Source: RYN-133 sp963785425
GTDB taxonomy: Bacteria > Actinomycetota > Actinomycetes > Mycobacteriales > Jatrophihabitantaceae
DNA: 64,000 nucleotides
Direction: 5' to 3'
Assembly (NCBI GenBank): GCA_963785425.1
Contig: CAWAVG010000002.1
Coordinates: 992,001 to 1,056,000 of the forward strand
The position numbers and the translations under genes were made by a program. Each line of letters starts with the position of its first letter. The stretch's first letter is position 1. Below are positions 26,523 to 35,310 of this stretch, one piece after another. Below the pieces are notes generated by a model, which was not told the DNA's origin, ran no database searches, and worked only from the letters and a program-made list of their open reading frames with translations.

Positions 26523-27716
26523 ATGGTGGTACCGACCCCGACGCGGGATGACGGGTTCACGTTCGGGTTGTGGACGGTGGGGTGGCCGGGTCGGGATCCG
26601 TTCGGGGATGCGACGCGGGGGCCGGTGGATCCGGTGGAGTCGGTGCATCGTCTTGCTGAGCGTGGTGCTGCGGGGGTGACGTTTCATGATGATGATCTGG
26701 TGCCGTTCGGGTCCTCGGCGGCGGATCGGGACAGGCATGTTGCCCGGTTCAGGCAGGCGTTGTCCGAGACGGGGATGACGGTGCCGATGATGACGACGAA
26801 CCTGTTCACGCATCCGGTGTTCAAGGATGGTGGGTTCACCAGTAATGACCGCTCGGTGCGCCGGTATGCGGTGGCCAAGGTGGCCCGCAATCTGGATCTG
26901 GCCGCCGAGTTGGGTGCGCAGACCTACGTGTTCTGGGGTGGGCGTGAGGGTGCCGAGTATGACGGGGTCAAGGATGTGCAGGCCGCGTTGGACCGCTACC
27001 GGGAGGCGATCGACACCCTCGCAAGCTATGTGCTGGAACGCGGTTATGGGATCCGGTTCGCGATCGAACCCAAACCCAACGAGCCGCGCGGGGACATCCT
27101 GCTGCCCACGGTGGGGCATGCGTTGGCGTTCATCGCCGAGCTCGACCACGCCGACATGGTGGGGGTGAACCCCGAAGTCGGTCACGAGCAGATGGCCGGG
27201 CTCAACTACGTCGCCGGCATCGCCCAAGCCCTGTGGGCCGGCAAACTGTTCCACATCGACCTCAACGGCCAGCGCAGCATCAAATACGACCAGGACCTCG
27301 TGTTCGGCCACGGCGACCTGCTCAACGCCTTCCACCTGGTCGACCTGCTCGAACACGGCGCCCCCGGCCAACCCGCCACCACCCCCGCCTACGACGGACC
27401 CCGCCACTTCGACTACAAACCCTCCCGCACCGAGAACATGGACGGCGTCTGGGACAGCGCCACCGCCAACATGTCCACCTACCTGCTGCTCAAACAACGC
27501 GCCCAGGCCTACCGCGCCGACCCCGAAGTCCAACACGCCCTCCAACACGCCGGCACCACCACCCTGCGCGAACCCACCCTCAACCCCGACGAAACCCTCA
27601 CCCACCTCCGCGACACCACCACCACCTTCGACCCCGACACCACCGCCCAACGCGGCTACGGCTTCGTCCACCTCAACCAACTCGCCCTCGAACACCTCGT
27701 CGGCGCACGTACATAA
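26523..27716 (+). CDS. xylA: Xylose isomerase
   Basis: A 397-residue class I (actinobacterial type) enzyme converting D-xylose to D-xylulose with two divalent metals. Key parts: FGLWTVGWPGRDPFGDATR, catalytic His/Asp in GVTFHDDDLVPFG, metal ligands in FAIEPKPNEPRGDILLPTVGHALAF, HIDLNGQRSIKYDQDLVFGHGD and the last Asp in RHFDYKP. ATG 26523 fits GGAGG (26513-26517); an ATG at 26508 would add five residues. Odd: the first half of the gene uses G/T-rich synonymous codons (GTG, GGT, GGG) while the second half switches to C/A-rich ones (ACC, CTC, AAA, CAA), unlike neighbours. That creates a long false antisense frame. First gene of the xylose unit. Confidence 0.97.
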   Translation: MVVPTPTRDDGFTFGLWTVGWPGRDPFGDATRGPVDPVESVHRLAERGAAGVTFHDDDLVPFGSSAADRDRHVARFRQALSETGMTVPMMTTNLFTHPVFKDGGFTSNDRSVRRYAVAKVARNLDLAAELGAQTYVFWGGREGAEYDGVKDVQAALDRYREAIDTLASYVLERGYGIRFAIEPKPNEPRGDILLPTVGHALAFIAELDHADMVGVNPEVGHEQMAGLNYVAGIAQALWAGKLFHIDLNGQRSIKYDQDLVFGHGDLLNAFHLVDLLEHGAPGQPATTPAYDGPRHFDYKPSRTENMDGVWDSATANMSTYLLLKQRAQAYRADPEVQHALQHAGTTTLREPTLNPDETLTHLRDTTTTFDPDTTAQRGYGFVHLNQLALEHLVGART

Positions 27717-27792
27717 GGGACAACCGTTAACGCCGGCCGCCGGATCAGGTAACGAGTTGGTGTCGGACGTGTTCCAGACAGTCGCGATCGGA

Positions 27793-27798
27793 TATGTT
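27793..27798 (+). promoter_or_regulatory. Possible -10 element upstream of xylF
   Basis: TATGTT in the 147-base gap between xylA and the binding-protein gene, 66 bases before the ATG, resembles a -10 hexamer; a matching -35 is not obvious. It suggests the importer may have its own promoter besides read-through from xylA. Confidence 0.3.
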
Positions 27799-27863
27799 CG
27801 CGCGCACAACATTCGGCGGGCTCAGTCGAGCGGACAGCAGCCCCAACAGAAAGGCGTTACTGC

Positions 27864-29036
27864 ATGCGCAAGAGCAGTGTGCCCGTCGCGGCGATAGGGA
27901 TCGTCGCAGCCTTCGCGCTCGCGGCCTGCGGGTCGAGCGGTGGAGGTAACAACAGCAGCGCCCCGGCGCAGAGCACGCCGGCCGGTGGCGGGAACTCCTC
28001 GTCCGCGCCGGCGTCGTCCTCGTCGTCGTCCAGCGGTGGCGCCATCAACGGCAACGGCGCGAAGGTCGGCATCATCCTGCCGGACAAGGTCTCGTCGCCG
28101 CGCTGGGTCACCGCCGACCCGCAGGCGCTTGCGGCTGCCTGCAAGAAGTACAACCTCAGCTGCAACATCCAGAACGCCAACGGCGACATCAGCCAGATGA
28201 CCAGCATCGCGAACCAGATGGAGTCGACGGGCATCAAGGTGCTCATGATCACCAACCTGTCCCAGCCCTCGGGTGCAGCGATCGAGAAGAAGGCTTCGGC
28301 CTCCGGCATCACCACGGTCGACTACGACCGCCTGACGCCGGGCGGCGGCGCGGCCCTCTACGTGTCCTTCGACGGCGTGAAGGTCGGCAAGGCGCAGGGC
28401 ACCGCGCTGACCCAGTGCCCGCAGGTGAAGGGACACAAGTCGGTCAAGTACGTCGAGATCGACGGCGCGAAGACCGACAACAACGCGCTGCTGTTCAACC
28501 AGGGCTACACGAGCGTGCTGTCGAAGACCCCGGGTTGGACGAAGGTCGACGAGCAGGACGGCAACTGGGACGCCTCGACGGCGGGTCAGGAATTCAACTC
28601 GATGCTGAACAACAACCACGACATCCAGGCGGTCATGGTTGCGAACGACACCATGGCGGGCGGCGTCATCACCGACCTCACGCGCCAGGGTCTCAACGGC
28701 AAGGTTGCGGTGTCCGGCCAGGACGCGACCGCGCCTGGTCTGCAGCAGATCATGCAGGGCAACCAGTGCTTCACCATCTACAAGCCGTCTGCTCAGGAAG
28801 CCTTCCCGGCGATGCAGGCGATTGCTCAGCTGGTCAACGGTCAGGTTCCTGACACGCACGGCGTGACCAGCGACGACCCGGTGTTGAAGACCAAGGTGCC
28901 GTCGATCCTGGCGACGCCGGTCGTCATCACCAAGGCGAACGTCGCACGGCCCATCAACGACGGGTACACGCCGAAGAACACGGTGTGCAACAAGGCCCCG
29001 TTCACGGCGCTCTGCAAGCAGAACGGCGTCAAGTAA
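27864..29036 (+). CDS. xylF: Sugar ABC transporter substrate-binding lipoprotein (xylose type)
   Basis: A 390-residue lipoprotein: signal peptide with lipobox LAAC (Cys22), a Gly/Ser-rich linker to about residue 65, then a periplasmic-binding-protein type 1 fold (VGIILPDKVSSPRW, LMITNLSQPSG, GITTVDYDRLTPGG, VMVANDTMAGGVITDL, VSGQDATAPGLQQI). The first binding segment and GQDA match XylF/ChvE-like pentose binders. It would capture xylose outside the membrane for the ATPase and permease encoded next. Position behind xylA supports xylose as the ligand. ATG 27864 gives the signal peptide; the ribosome site AAAGG is weak-to-moderate. Confidence 0.92.
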   Translation: MRKSSVPVAAIGIVAAFALAACGSSGGGNNSSAPAQSTPAGGGNSSSAPASSSSSSSGGAINGNGAKVGIILPDKVSSPRWVTADPQALAAACKKYNLSCNIQNANGDISQMTSIANQMESTGIKVLMITNLSQPSGAAIEKKASASGITTVDYDRLTPGGGAALYVSFDGVKVGKAQGTALTQCPQVKGHKSVKYVEIDGAKTDNNALLFNQGYTSVLSKTPGWTKVDEQDGNWDASTAGQEFNSMLNNNHDIQAVMVANDTMAGGVITDLTRQGLNGKVAVSGQDATAPGLQQIMQGNQCFTIYKPSAQEAFPAMQAIAQLVNGQVPDTHGVTSDDPVLKTKVPSILATPVVITKANVARPINDGYTPKNTVCNKAPFTALCKQNGVK

Positions 29037-29114
29037 GTCTCGTGGGTGGTCGCCGCCGGTCTCGTACCGGCGGCGACCACGCTGCCCCCCATCAGACGTG
29101 AAAGGACGCAGCCG

Positions 29115-29870
29115 GTGACATCAGCCCAGCCCATTCTCGAACTGCGCGGGATCGACAAGAGTTTCGGGCCGGTCAGCGTCCTCAAGGGCGTTGACTTCAG
29201 TGCCGCCGTCGGTGAGGTGACGGCCCTGGTCGGCGACAACGGCGCCGGCAAGTCGACGCTGGTGAAATGCATCAGCGGCACCTACACGACCGACGCCGGC
29301 GAGTACCTCTTCGAGGGAAAACCGGTCTCGGTGCACACGCCGCGTGACTCGGCGAATCTCGGTATCGAGGTCGTCTACCAGGACCTCGCGCTGTGCGACA
29401 ACCTCGACATCGTCCAGAACATGTTTCTGGGCCGCGAACGCCGACACGGCATCGTCCTCGACGAGGCGAGCATGGAGCACGCCGCGCAGGAAACCCTCGC
29501 GTCGCTCTCGGTGCGCACCGTGAAGTCGGTGCGCCAGCGGGTCTCGAGCCTGTCCGGCGGGCAGCGCCAGACCGTCGCCATCGCGAAGGCGGTGCTCTGG
29601 AATTCCAAGGTCGTGATCCTGGACGAGCCCACCGCAGCTCTCGGCGTCGCGCAGACCGAGCAGGTGCTCGGGCTCGTGCGGCGCCTCGCCGATCGCGGCG
29701 TCGCCGTCGTGCTGATCTCGCACAACATGACCGACGTGCTGAAGGTCGCCGACAAGATCGCCGTCCTGTACCTCGGACGGTTGGCGGCGCAGGTGCGTCG
29801 CGACGAGGTGAACCAGCAGCAACTCGTCGAACTGATCACGACGGGCGAGCAGAGCGGGCGCGCGGCATGA
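29115..29870 (+). CDS. xylG: Sugar ABC transporter ATP-binding protein (single domain)
   Basis: A 251-residue ABC ATPase: Walker A GDNGAGKST, Q-loop YQDLALCDNL, signature LSGGQRQTVAIAKAV, Walker B VVILDEPTAALG, switch histidine ISHNM. Ribose/xylose-type importers of E. coli use a double-length ATPase (~500 residues); this one has a single domain and must work as a dimer, a form common in Actinobacteria. GTG 29115 with AAAGGACG upstream is used; a longer frame from 29046 lacks support. It lies 78 bases after the binding-protein gene and 40 bases before the permease gene. Confidence 0.92.
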   Translation: MTSAQPILELRGIDKSFGPVSVLKGVDFSAAVGEVTALVGDNGAGKSTLVKCISGTYTTDAGEYLFEGKPVSVHTPRDSANLGIEVVYQDLALCDNLDIVQNMFLGRERRHGIVLDEASMEHAAQETLASLSVRTVKSVRQRVSSLSGGQRQTVAIAKAVLWNSKVVILDEPTAALGVAQTEQVLGLVRRLADRGVAVVLISHNMTDVLKVADKIAVLYLGRLAAQVRRDEVNQQQLVELITTGEQSGRAA

Positions 29871-29910
29871 GGACACTCCACGTTTCCACCGCGACCCGGA
29901 GGGTCACGCG

Positions 29911-31278
29911 ATGAGCATGCTGGACAAGCCCGCAACGGACGCGGCCGCCGACGACACCGTCGACACCGAGGAGAGCGTGCCGGTCGTCAGCACCGAACCA
30001 CCCGAGGGCGGCGTCGTCCCCTACTTCAAGAATTACGTGCAACGGGTGCGCGGCGGCGAGATGGGTTCGCTGCCGGCGGGCATCGGCCTCATCATTCTGG
30101 CGGGATTGTTCTCGATCCTGCAGCCCAACTTCACCTCACTGTTCAACTTCGGCAACATGTTCACCGAGGGCACGGCGACGATCTTCATCGCCATGGGCCT
30201 GGTGTTCGTGCTGCTCCTCGGCGAGATCGACCTCGCCGCCGGGTACGCCGCGGGAGTATCGGCGGCGGTCATGTCGCGTCTCACGCTCGGTTACAACGCG
30301 CCGTGGCCCGTGTCGATCGGTGCGGCCCTGGTCACGGGCATCCTCATCGGTTTCCTTACCGGGTGGTTGCGCGCGAAGGTGCGCATCCCGTCCTTCGTCG
30401 TGACGCTGGCGTTCTTCCTCGCCTTCCAGGGCGTCATGGAGTACATCGTCAGCAACGGCCCCGGCGCGCACGGTGACCTGAGTGTCACCGACTCGGTGCA
30501 GCTGGCCTTCGCCAACTCGCAGATGCCGTTGTGGGCCGGCTGGGCGCTCGGCGCCGTCGTCGTGCTGGGCTACGCGGTCAACAAGCTGCTCGCCGTGAAC
30601 GAGCGCCGACGCAGGAACCTGACCACCGAGCCCGTCGCCGTCGTAGCTGCGAAGATCGGCTCCCTGGCCGTGATCTCGTTCGTGCTGGTGTACCTGCTCA
30701 GCCAGAACCGCCAGATCAGCACCCAACCGACGTTCGAGAATCACAACGGCACGATCGTGCGCGTCGTCCCACCACCGGTCGAAGGCGTGCCCTGGGTGGT
30801 GCCGGTCATGTTGGTGCTCTTCGTCGTGTGGACGTTCCTGCTGACCCGCACGCGCTACGGACGTCACGTCTACGCGGTCGGCGGCAACGAGGAGGCCGCG
30901 CGCCGTGCGGGTATCCCCGTGGACCGCATCCGCATGTCGGTGTTCGTGCTCGGTTCGTTCATGGCGTCGATCGGCGGGATCATGATCGCCTCGAACGTGT
31001 CGAGCGTGAACGTGAAGGCGTACGGCGGCAACGTGCTGCTGCTCGCCGTCGGGGCTGCTGTGGTCGGTGGCACGAGCCTGTTCGGCGGACGTGGTCGCAT
31101 GATCGACGCGATCATCGGCGGCGCCGTCATCGAGGTCATCTACAACGGCATGGCGACCCTCGTGCACGGCGACAACGGTTCGGCGATCCAGGAGATCGCC
31201 ACGGGCATGGCGCTGCTGCTAGCGGCGGCTGCCGACGCGATATCCCGACGGCGAGCCGGCGCGTCCGGACTGGCCTGA
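29911..31278 (+). CDS. xylH: Sugar ABC transporter permease (xylose type)
   Basis: A 455-residue membrane protein of the BPD_transp_2 family. After a ~50-residue acidic cytoplasmic N-terminus, many spans follow (GIGLIILAGLFSIL, IFIAMGLVFVLLL, IGAALVTGILIGFL, FVVTLAFFLAFQG and others). The coupling signature YAVGGNEEAARRAGIPVDR is intact and interacts with the ATPase. A charged insert between spans (NERRRRNLTTEP to PPPVEGVPWVV) is typical of XylH-like proteins. ATG 29911 has GGAGG nearby. Works with the preceding binding protein and ATPase; a homodimer is expected. Confidence 0.92.
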   Translation: MSMLDKPATDAAADDTVDTEESVPVVSTEPPEGGVVPYFKNYVQRVRGGEMGSLPAGIGLIILAGLFSILQPNFTSLFNFGNMFTEGTATIFIAMGLVFVLLLGEIDLAAGYAAGVSAAVMSRLTLGYNAPWPVSIGAALVTGILIGFLTGWLRAKVRIPSFVVTLAFFLAFQGVMEYIVSNGPGAHGDLSVTDSVQLAFANSQMPLWAGWALGAVVVLGYAVNKLLAVNERRRRNLTTEPVAVVAAKIGSLAVISFVLVYLLSQNRQISTQPTFENHNGTIVRVVPPPVEGVPWVVPVMLVLFVVWTFLLTRTRYGRHVYAVGGNEEAARRAGIPVDRIRMSVFVLGSFMASIGGIMIASNVSSVNVKAYGGNVLLLAVGAAVVGGTSLFGGRGRMIDAIIGGAVIEVIYNGMATLVHGDNGSAIQEIATGMALLLAAAADAISRRRAGASGLA

Positions 31279-31300
31279 GGCCCGAGGTCGGACGCAGACC

Positions 31301-32500
31301 ATGGTCGCCCCCGCTGCCCGGCCCGATGCGATGCGGCGGCACAACCTTGCGCTAATCCTCGGCCAGGTGCACCGCGACGGGGCGCTGACCCGAGCCGAGC
31401 TCACCGCTCGGCTCGGGCTGAGCCGCTCGACCATCGGCGCGCTGGTCGCCGACCTCGTCGATCTCGGGCTCGTCCAGGAGTCGGTACCCACCGGCGGTAC
31501 TCGGGCCGGACGACCGTCCCACGTCGTCGGCCCGCACTCCGGCGGACCGTACGTAGTGGCGGTGGACGTCGATGTCACGCACATGACGTGCGCCGCCGTC
31601 GGCCTCGGCGGCACGCTGCTCGCCCGCCAGGTCGTGCAGTTCACCTCACCGCCCACCGCTGCCGACGTGGCCCGCGAGATCGTCGCCACGGTGCCCGAAC
31701 TCGCCAGGCTGGCCGGCCTGTCGGGAGTTCCCGTGTGCGTGGGCGTCAGCGTCCCCGGCACCGTCGACCGGCACAGCGGCACCGTCGGCTTCGCGCCCAA
31801 CCTCGGCTGGCGCGACGCCGCGTTCGGCACGATGCTGACCGACCTCGCCTCGCCGCACATCCCCGTCGTCGTCGGCAACGACGCCGACCTCGCCGCGCTC
31901 GCCGAACACAGCCGCGGATCGGCCCGCGGGCACGACGACGTCGTCTTCCTGATGGGGCGCATCGGCGTGGGCGCCGGCATCATCGTCAACGGTGAGCCGC
32001 TGCGCGGTTATCGCGGACACGCCGGGGAGATCGGGCACAACGTCGTCGACCCCTCCGGGCCGGCGTGTCACTGCGGCAAGCACGGCTGCCTCGAGACCTA
32101 TGTCGGCGACCACGCCCTGCTCGCTCTGGCCGGGCGCCCCGACGTGCACACCGACCGCGAGTCGCGAGCGGTGATCGAGGCAGCGCGGGCAGGAGATCGG
32201 CGCGCCGGCACCGCGGTGCAGACGGTGGCCCGCTCGCTCGGTCAGGTGCTGGGCAGTCTGGTGAACGCGCTCAATCCCGAGCTGATCCTGCTGGGCGGGA
32301 CGTTCGCCGAGGTGCTCGACATCGCCCGTCCCGAGGTCGAGGGTGCGCTCGCCGAGCATGCGTTCAACGGCCCCGGCGAGCAGGTGGTGCTCGCACGGGC
32401 CGGGCTGGCGCACGACTCGGCCCTCATCGGTGCCGCCGAGATCGCGTTCGCCCAGTTGCTCGCCGATCCCCTGGGCGGCCGCGCGCTCGCGGCCCGCTGA
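31301..32500 (+). CDS. xylR: ROK-family transcriptional regulator (XylR-like)
   Basis: A 399-residue repressor: N-terminal winged HTH (MRRHNLALILGQVHRDGALTRAELTARLGLSRSTIGALV), then a ROK sugar-kinase-like domain with VGVSVPGTVD, the zinc motif CHCGKHGCLETY preceded by GEIGHNVV, and LVNALNPELILLGG. ROK repressors in this position bind xylose or a related sugar and release operators before the xyl genes. ATG 31301 lies 22 bases after the permease stop, so the regulator is probably in the same unit and self-limiting. The gene name is by context. Confidence 0.9.
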   Translation: MVAPAARPDAMRRHNLALILGQVHRDGALTRAELTARLGLSRSTIGALVADLVDLGLVQESVPTGGTRAGRPSHVVGPHSGGPYVVAVDVDVTHMTCAAVGLGGTLLARQVVQFTSPPTAADVAREIVATVPELARLAGLSGVPVCVGVSVPGTVDRHSGTVGFAPNLGWRDAAFGTMLTDLASPHIPVVVGNDADLAALAEHSRGSARGHDDVVFLMGRIGVGAGIIVNGEPLRGYRGHAGEIGHNVVDPSGPACHCGKHGCLETYVGDHALLALAGRPDVHTDRESRAVIEAARAGDRRAGTAVQTVARSLGQVLGSLVNALNPELILLGGTFAEVLDIARPEVEGALAEHAFNGPGEQVVLARAGLAHDSALIGAAEIAFAQLLADPLGGRALAAR

Positions 32501-32503
32501 GCA

Positions 32504-34387
32504 TCAGTCGACCCCGACGGCCTGCCGTTCGAACTGGGTGCGGTACAGCTCGGCGTAGAGACCGTTGGCCGCGATGAGATCGGCGTGCGTGCCGTGCTCG
32601 ACGACCCTGCCGTCGTTCAGCACGACGACCTGGTCGGCATTGATGATCGTCGACAGCCGGTGCGCGATCACGAGCGACGTGCGACCCGCGAGTGCCTGCG
32701 ACAGCGCACGTTGCACGGCAACCTCGCTCTCGCTGTCGAGGTGCGCGGTGGCCTCGTCGAGGATCACGATCTGCGGCTGCTTCAGCAGCAACCGGGCGAT
32801 CGCCAGGCGCGCCTTCTCACCGCCCGACAGTCGGTAGCCGCGATCGCCGACGAGGGTGTCGAGCCCGTCGGGAAGCGACGCGACCAGATCGCCGATCTGT
32901 GCGGCCTCGATGGCGGCGAGCAGCTGTGCGTCGGTGGCTTCGGGTGCCGCGTAACGCAGGTTGTTCGCGATCGTGTCGTGGAACATGTGGGCTTCCTGGC
33001 TGACCACGCCGATGCGCTCGCGCAGCGAGCGTTGCGTCACGTCACGGACGTCCATCCCCCCGACGCGCACGGCACCGCTGCGCACGTCGTAGATGCGCGG
33101 CAACAGCTGGCTGATCGTCGTCTTCCCTGCGCCGGACGGGCCGACCAGCGCGATCAGCTGACCCGGTTCGGCGCGGAACGAGACCCCGTGCAGCACCTCG
33201 GCATTGTCGGTGTGCTCGAGCGTCGCGACGTCCTCCAGCGACGCGAGCGAGACCTCGCTCGCCGTCGGGTAGGAGAAGCGCACGTCGTCGAACTCGAACG
33301 TGCGGGCGTCGGCGGGAAGCTCGGCGGCATCAGGTGCGTCGGCGATCATCGGCTCGAGGTCGAGAACCTCGAAGACCCGGTCGAAGCTGACCAGTGCGCT
33401 CATCACGTCGACACGGGCGTTCGAAAGTGCGGTGAGCGGACCGTAGAGCCGGGTCAGCAGCAGTGCGAGGGTGACCACTGTGCCGGCCGAGAGCTGCCCG
33501 GTGATGGCGTAATAGCCACCGAGGCCGTAAACGAGCGCCTGCGCGAGTGCGGCCACGAGGCTGAGCGCGACGAAGAACGCCCGGCCGTACATCGCCGAGG
33601 TCACGCCGATGTCGCGCACCCGCGCGGCGCGGTTTCGGAACGACGTCGCTTCGTCCTCGGTGCGTCCGAACAGCTTGACGAGTAAGGCGCCGGCGACGTT
33701 GAAGCGTTCGGTCATCGTCGCGTTCATCGAGGCATTGAGGTTGTACGACTCGCGCGTGATCTCTTGCAGGCGTCGCCCGATGCGCCGCGCCGGGAGCACG
33801 AACACCGGCAGCATGATCAGCGACAGCGCCGTGATCTGCCACGAGAGCGCGAACATCACGCCGGCGGTGAGCACGAGACTGACAATGTTCGACACGAGGC
33901 CGGACAGGGTCGAGGTGAACGCCTGCTGCGCGCCGAGCACGTCGTTGTTGAGCCGGCTGATCAGCGCGCCGGTCTGGGTGCGCGTGAAGAACGCGAGCGG
34001 CATGCGCTGGACGTGGTCGAACACCGAGGTGCGCATGTGGAAGATCAGGCCCTCGCCGATGCGCGAGGAGTACCACCGCTGCGCGAACGACAGCGCTGCG
34101 TCGACAATGGCGAGGACGGCGATGACGACCGCGATCCAGATGACCGCGCGCGCTGCAGCGTGACTCGTGATGTCGTTGATGACCCGGCCGGCGAGAACAG
34201 GCGTCGTGACGGCGATGACCGCGTCGGCGACGATCATGATGAGAAAGACGATGAGGGCGCGCCGGTAAGGGGCCGCGAAACGCGCGATGCGACGCCACGT
34301 GCCCTTCGGCACCTTGCGATCGGCGTCCTTGCCCCGCGGCATCGACCGCCAGGCGTACGCGTGCATGTTCATCGACGACATCGTCAC
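32504..34387 (-). CDS. ABC exporter, fused membrane and ATPase domains
   Basis: A 627-residue half-transporter. N-terminal membrane domain with six spans (about 45-325; FLIMIVADAVIAVTTPVLAG, ALSLIMLPVFVLPA), coupling segment, then ATPase domain with Walker A GPSGAGKTT, Q-loop VSQEAHMFHDTI, signature LSGGEKARLAIARLLL, Walker B IVILDEATAHLD and the H-loop IAHRLST. It must dimerise. Homologues export lipids, peptides or drugs; substrate not predictable. ATG 34387 gives a 40-residue cytoplasmic N-terminus with MPRGKDADRKVPKGTW; an internal Met could also serve. Convergent with the ROK gene, with only 3 bases between stops. Confidence 0.92.
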   Translation of the reverse strand: MTMSSMNMHAYAWRSMPRGKDADRKVPKGTWRRIARFAAPYRRALIVFLIMIVADAVIAVTTPVLAGRVINDITSHAAARAVIWIAVVIAVLAIVDAALSFAQRWYSSRIGEGLIFHMRTSVFDHVQRMPLAFFTRTQTGALISRLNNDVLGAQQAFTSTLSGLVSNIVSLVLTAGVMFALSWQITALSLIMLPVFVLPARRIGRRLQEITRESYNLNASMNATMTERFNVAGALLVKLFGRTEDEATSFRNRAARVRDIGVTSAMYGRAFFVALSLVAALAQALVYGLGGYYAITGQLSAGTVVTLALLLTRLYGPLTALSNARVDVMSALVSFDRVFEVLDLEPMIADAPDAAELPADARTFEFDDVRFSYPTASEVSLASLEDVATLEHTDNAEVLHGVSFRAEPGQLIALVGPSGAGKTTISQLLPRIYDVRSGAVRVGGMDVRDVTQRSLRERIGVVSQEAHMFHDTIANNLRYAAPEATDAQLLAAIEAAQIGDLVASLPDGLDTLVGDRGYRLSGGEKARLAIARLLLKQPQIVILDEATAHLDSESEVAVQRALSQALAGRTSLVIAHRLSTIINADQVVVLNDGRVVEHGTHADLIAANGLYAELYRTQFERQAVGVD

Positions 34388-34444
34388 GAGACCTCCGGGG
34401 GACCCAACGTCCGGCCCACGTCAGGTGTTCCGGCCACCCCGCTT

Positions 34445-34495
34445 CTGGTATCGAGACGCCAGATTTCGGGGTCGGATCCGGCGTCTCGGTACCAG
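34445..34495 (-). terminator. Hairpin downstream of the enoyl-CoA hydratase gene
   Basis: Arms CTGGTATCGAGACGCC (34445-34460) and GGCGTCTCGGTACCAG (34480-34495) pair over 16 positions with one G-T, spaced by 19 bases. It starts 6 bases beyond the hydratase stop on the minus strand and precedes the ABC exporter gene, so it probably ends the upstream operon. Confidence 0.6.
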
Positions 34496-34501
34496 TAGAG
34501 G

Positions 34502-35308
34502 TCAGTCGTCCTTGCCGACCAGGCTGCGCAGCCGTCGGTACTGGGCCTCGCGTTCGGCGTGTTCCTGCTCGTCCTGGGTGTGGCCGGCGGCGGCCAGCAG
34601 CAGCGCCTTGGTCTCGGTGGCGGCGTCGCGGTTCACGGCCAGCACGGCCGCCACGGTCTGCTCGACCGCGTCGTCGAGATCGGCTGAGGCGACGACGTGC
34701 GACGCGAGGCCGATGCGCAGCGCCTCCTCCGCGGCCACGGCCCGTCCGGTCAGGCAGATCTCGACGGCACGTGAGTAACCGACCAGGTCGACCAGGCGTT
34801 TCGTCCCGCCGAGGTCGGGGACGATGCCGAGCTTCGGTTCGGCCATGACGAAGCGCGCGTCATCGGCGACGATGCGGATGTCGGCGCCGAGTGCGAGCTG
34901 GAACCCGCCGCCGATGGCGTGCCCGCGCACGGCGGCGATACTGATCAGACTCGGACGCGACACCCAGTCGAAGGCGTGCTGCCACACACCGATCAGCGCG
35001 GTCGCGTCCGCACGCGACATCTCGGTGAGGGCCACGATGCCGGGAGCGCCTTCGACTCCTTCGGGAGTGAACATGGCGCGGTCGAGGCCGGCCGAGAACG
35101 ACCGGCCCTCGCCACGCAGCACCACGACACGCACCGTTGCAGGCAGCTCCGAGCCGACCTTCGTCAGAGCGGTCCAGGTATGCGGGGTCTGGGCGTTGAG
35201 CTTCTCGGGACGGGCGAGAGTGATCGTCGCGACCTCGCCGACGACTTCGGCACGGAACCCGGCCTCGGCCGGGATGTCGAGAAGGACTGCCGACGGAGTC
35301 GCGCTCAG
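34502..35308 (-). CDS. Enoyl-CoA hydratase/isomerase family protein (probable CTG start)
   Basis: A crotonase-fold protein; with a CTG start at 35308 it has 268 residues. Visible parts: ATITLARPEKLNAQTP, oxyanion-hole segment GRSFSAGLD, and AIGGGFQLALGADIRIVADDARFVMAEPKLGIVPDLGGT with the position of the catalytic Glu in EPKLG. No ATG, GTG or TTG occurs in frame between the upstream gene's stop and GTG 35134, and starting at 35134 would cut off the first strand and helix. CTG 35308 begins LSATPSAVLLDIPAEAG, 2 bases after that stop, favouring coupled reinitiation. Matches echA12 position in mycobacteria. Substrate unknown. Confidence 0.82.
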   Translation of the reverse strand: MSATPSAVLLDIPAEAGFRAEVVGEVATITLARPEKLNAQTPHTWTALTKVGSELPATVRVVVLRGEGRSFSAGLDRAMFTPEGVEGAPGIVALTEMSRADATALIGVWQHAFDWVSRPSLISIAAVRGHAIGGGFQLALGADIRIVADDARFVMAEPKLGIVPDLGGTKRLVDLVGYSRAVEICLTGRAVAAEEALRIGLASHVVASADLDDAVEQTVAAVLAVNRDAATETKALLLAAAGHTQDEQEHAEREAQYRRLRSLVGKDD

Positions 35309-35310
35309 GG

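Noticed and set aside
26493..27812. 439-codon antisense open frame opposite xylA
   Set aside because: Gly/Val/Glu-rich low-complexity translation caused by the G/T-to-C/A composition of xylA; xylA has all catalytic residues, so the antisense frame is a shadow.
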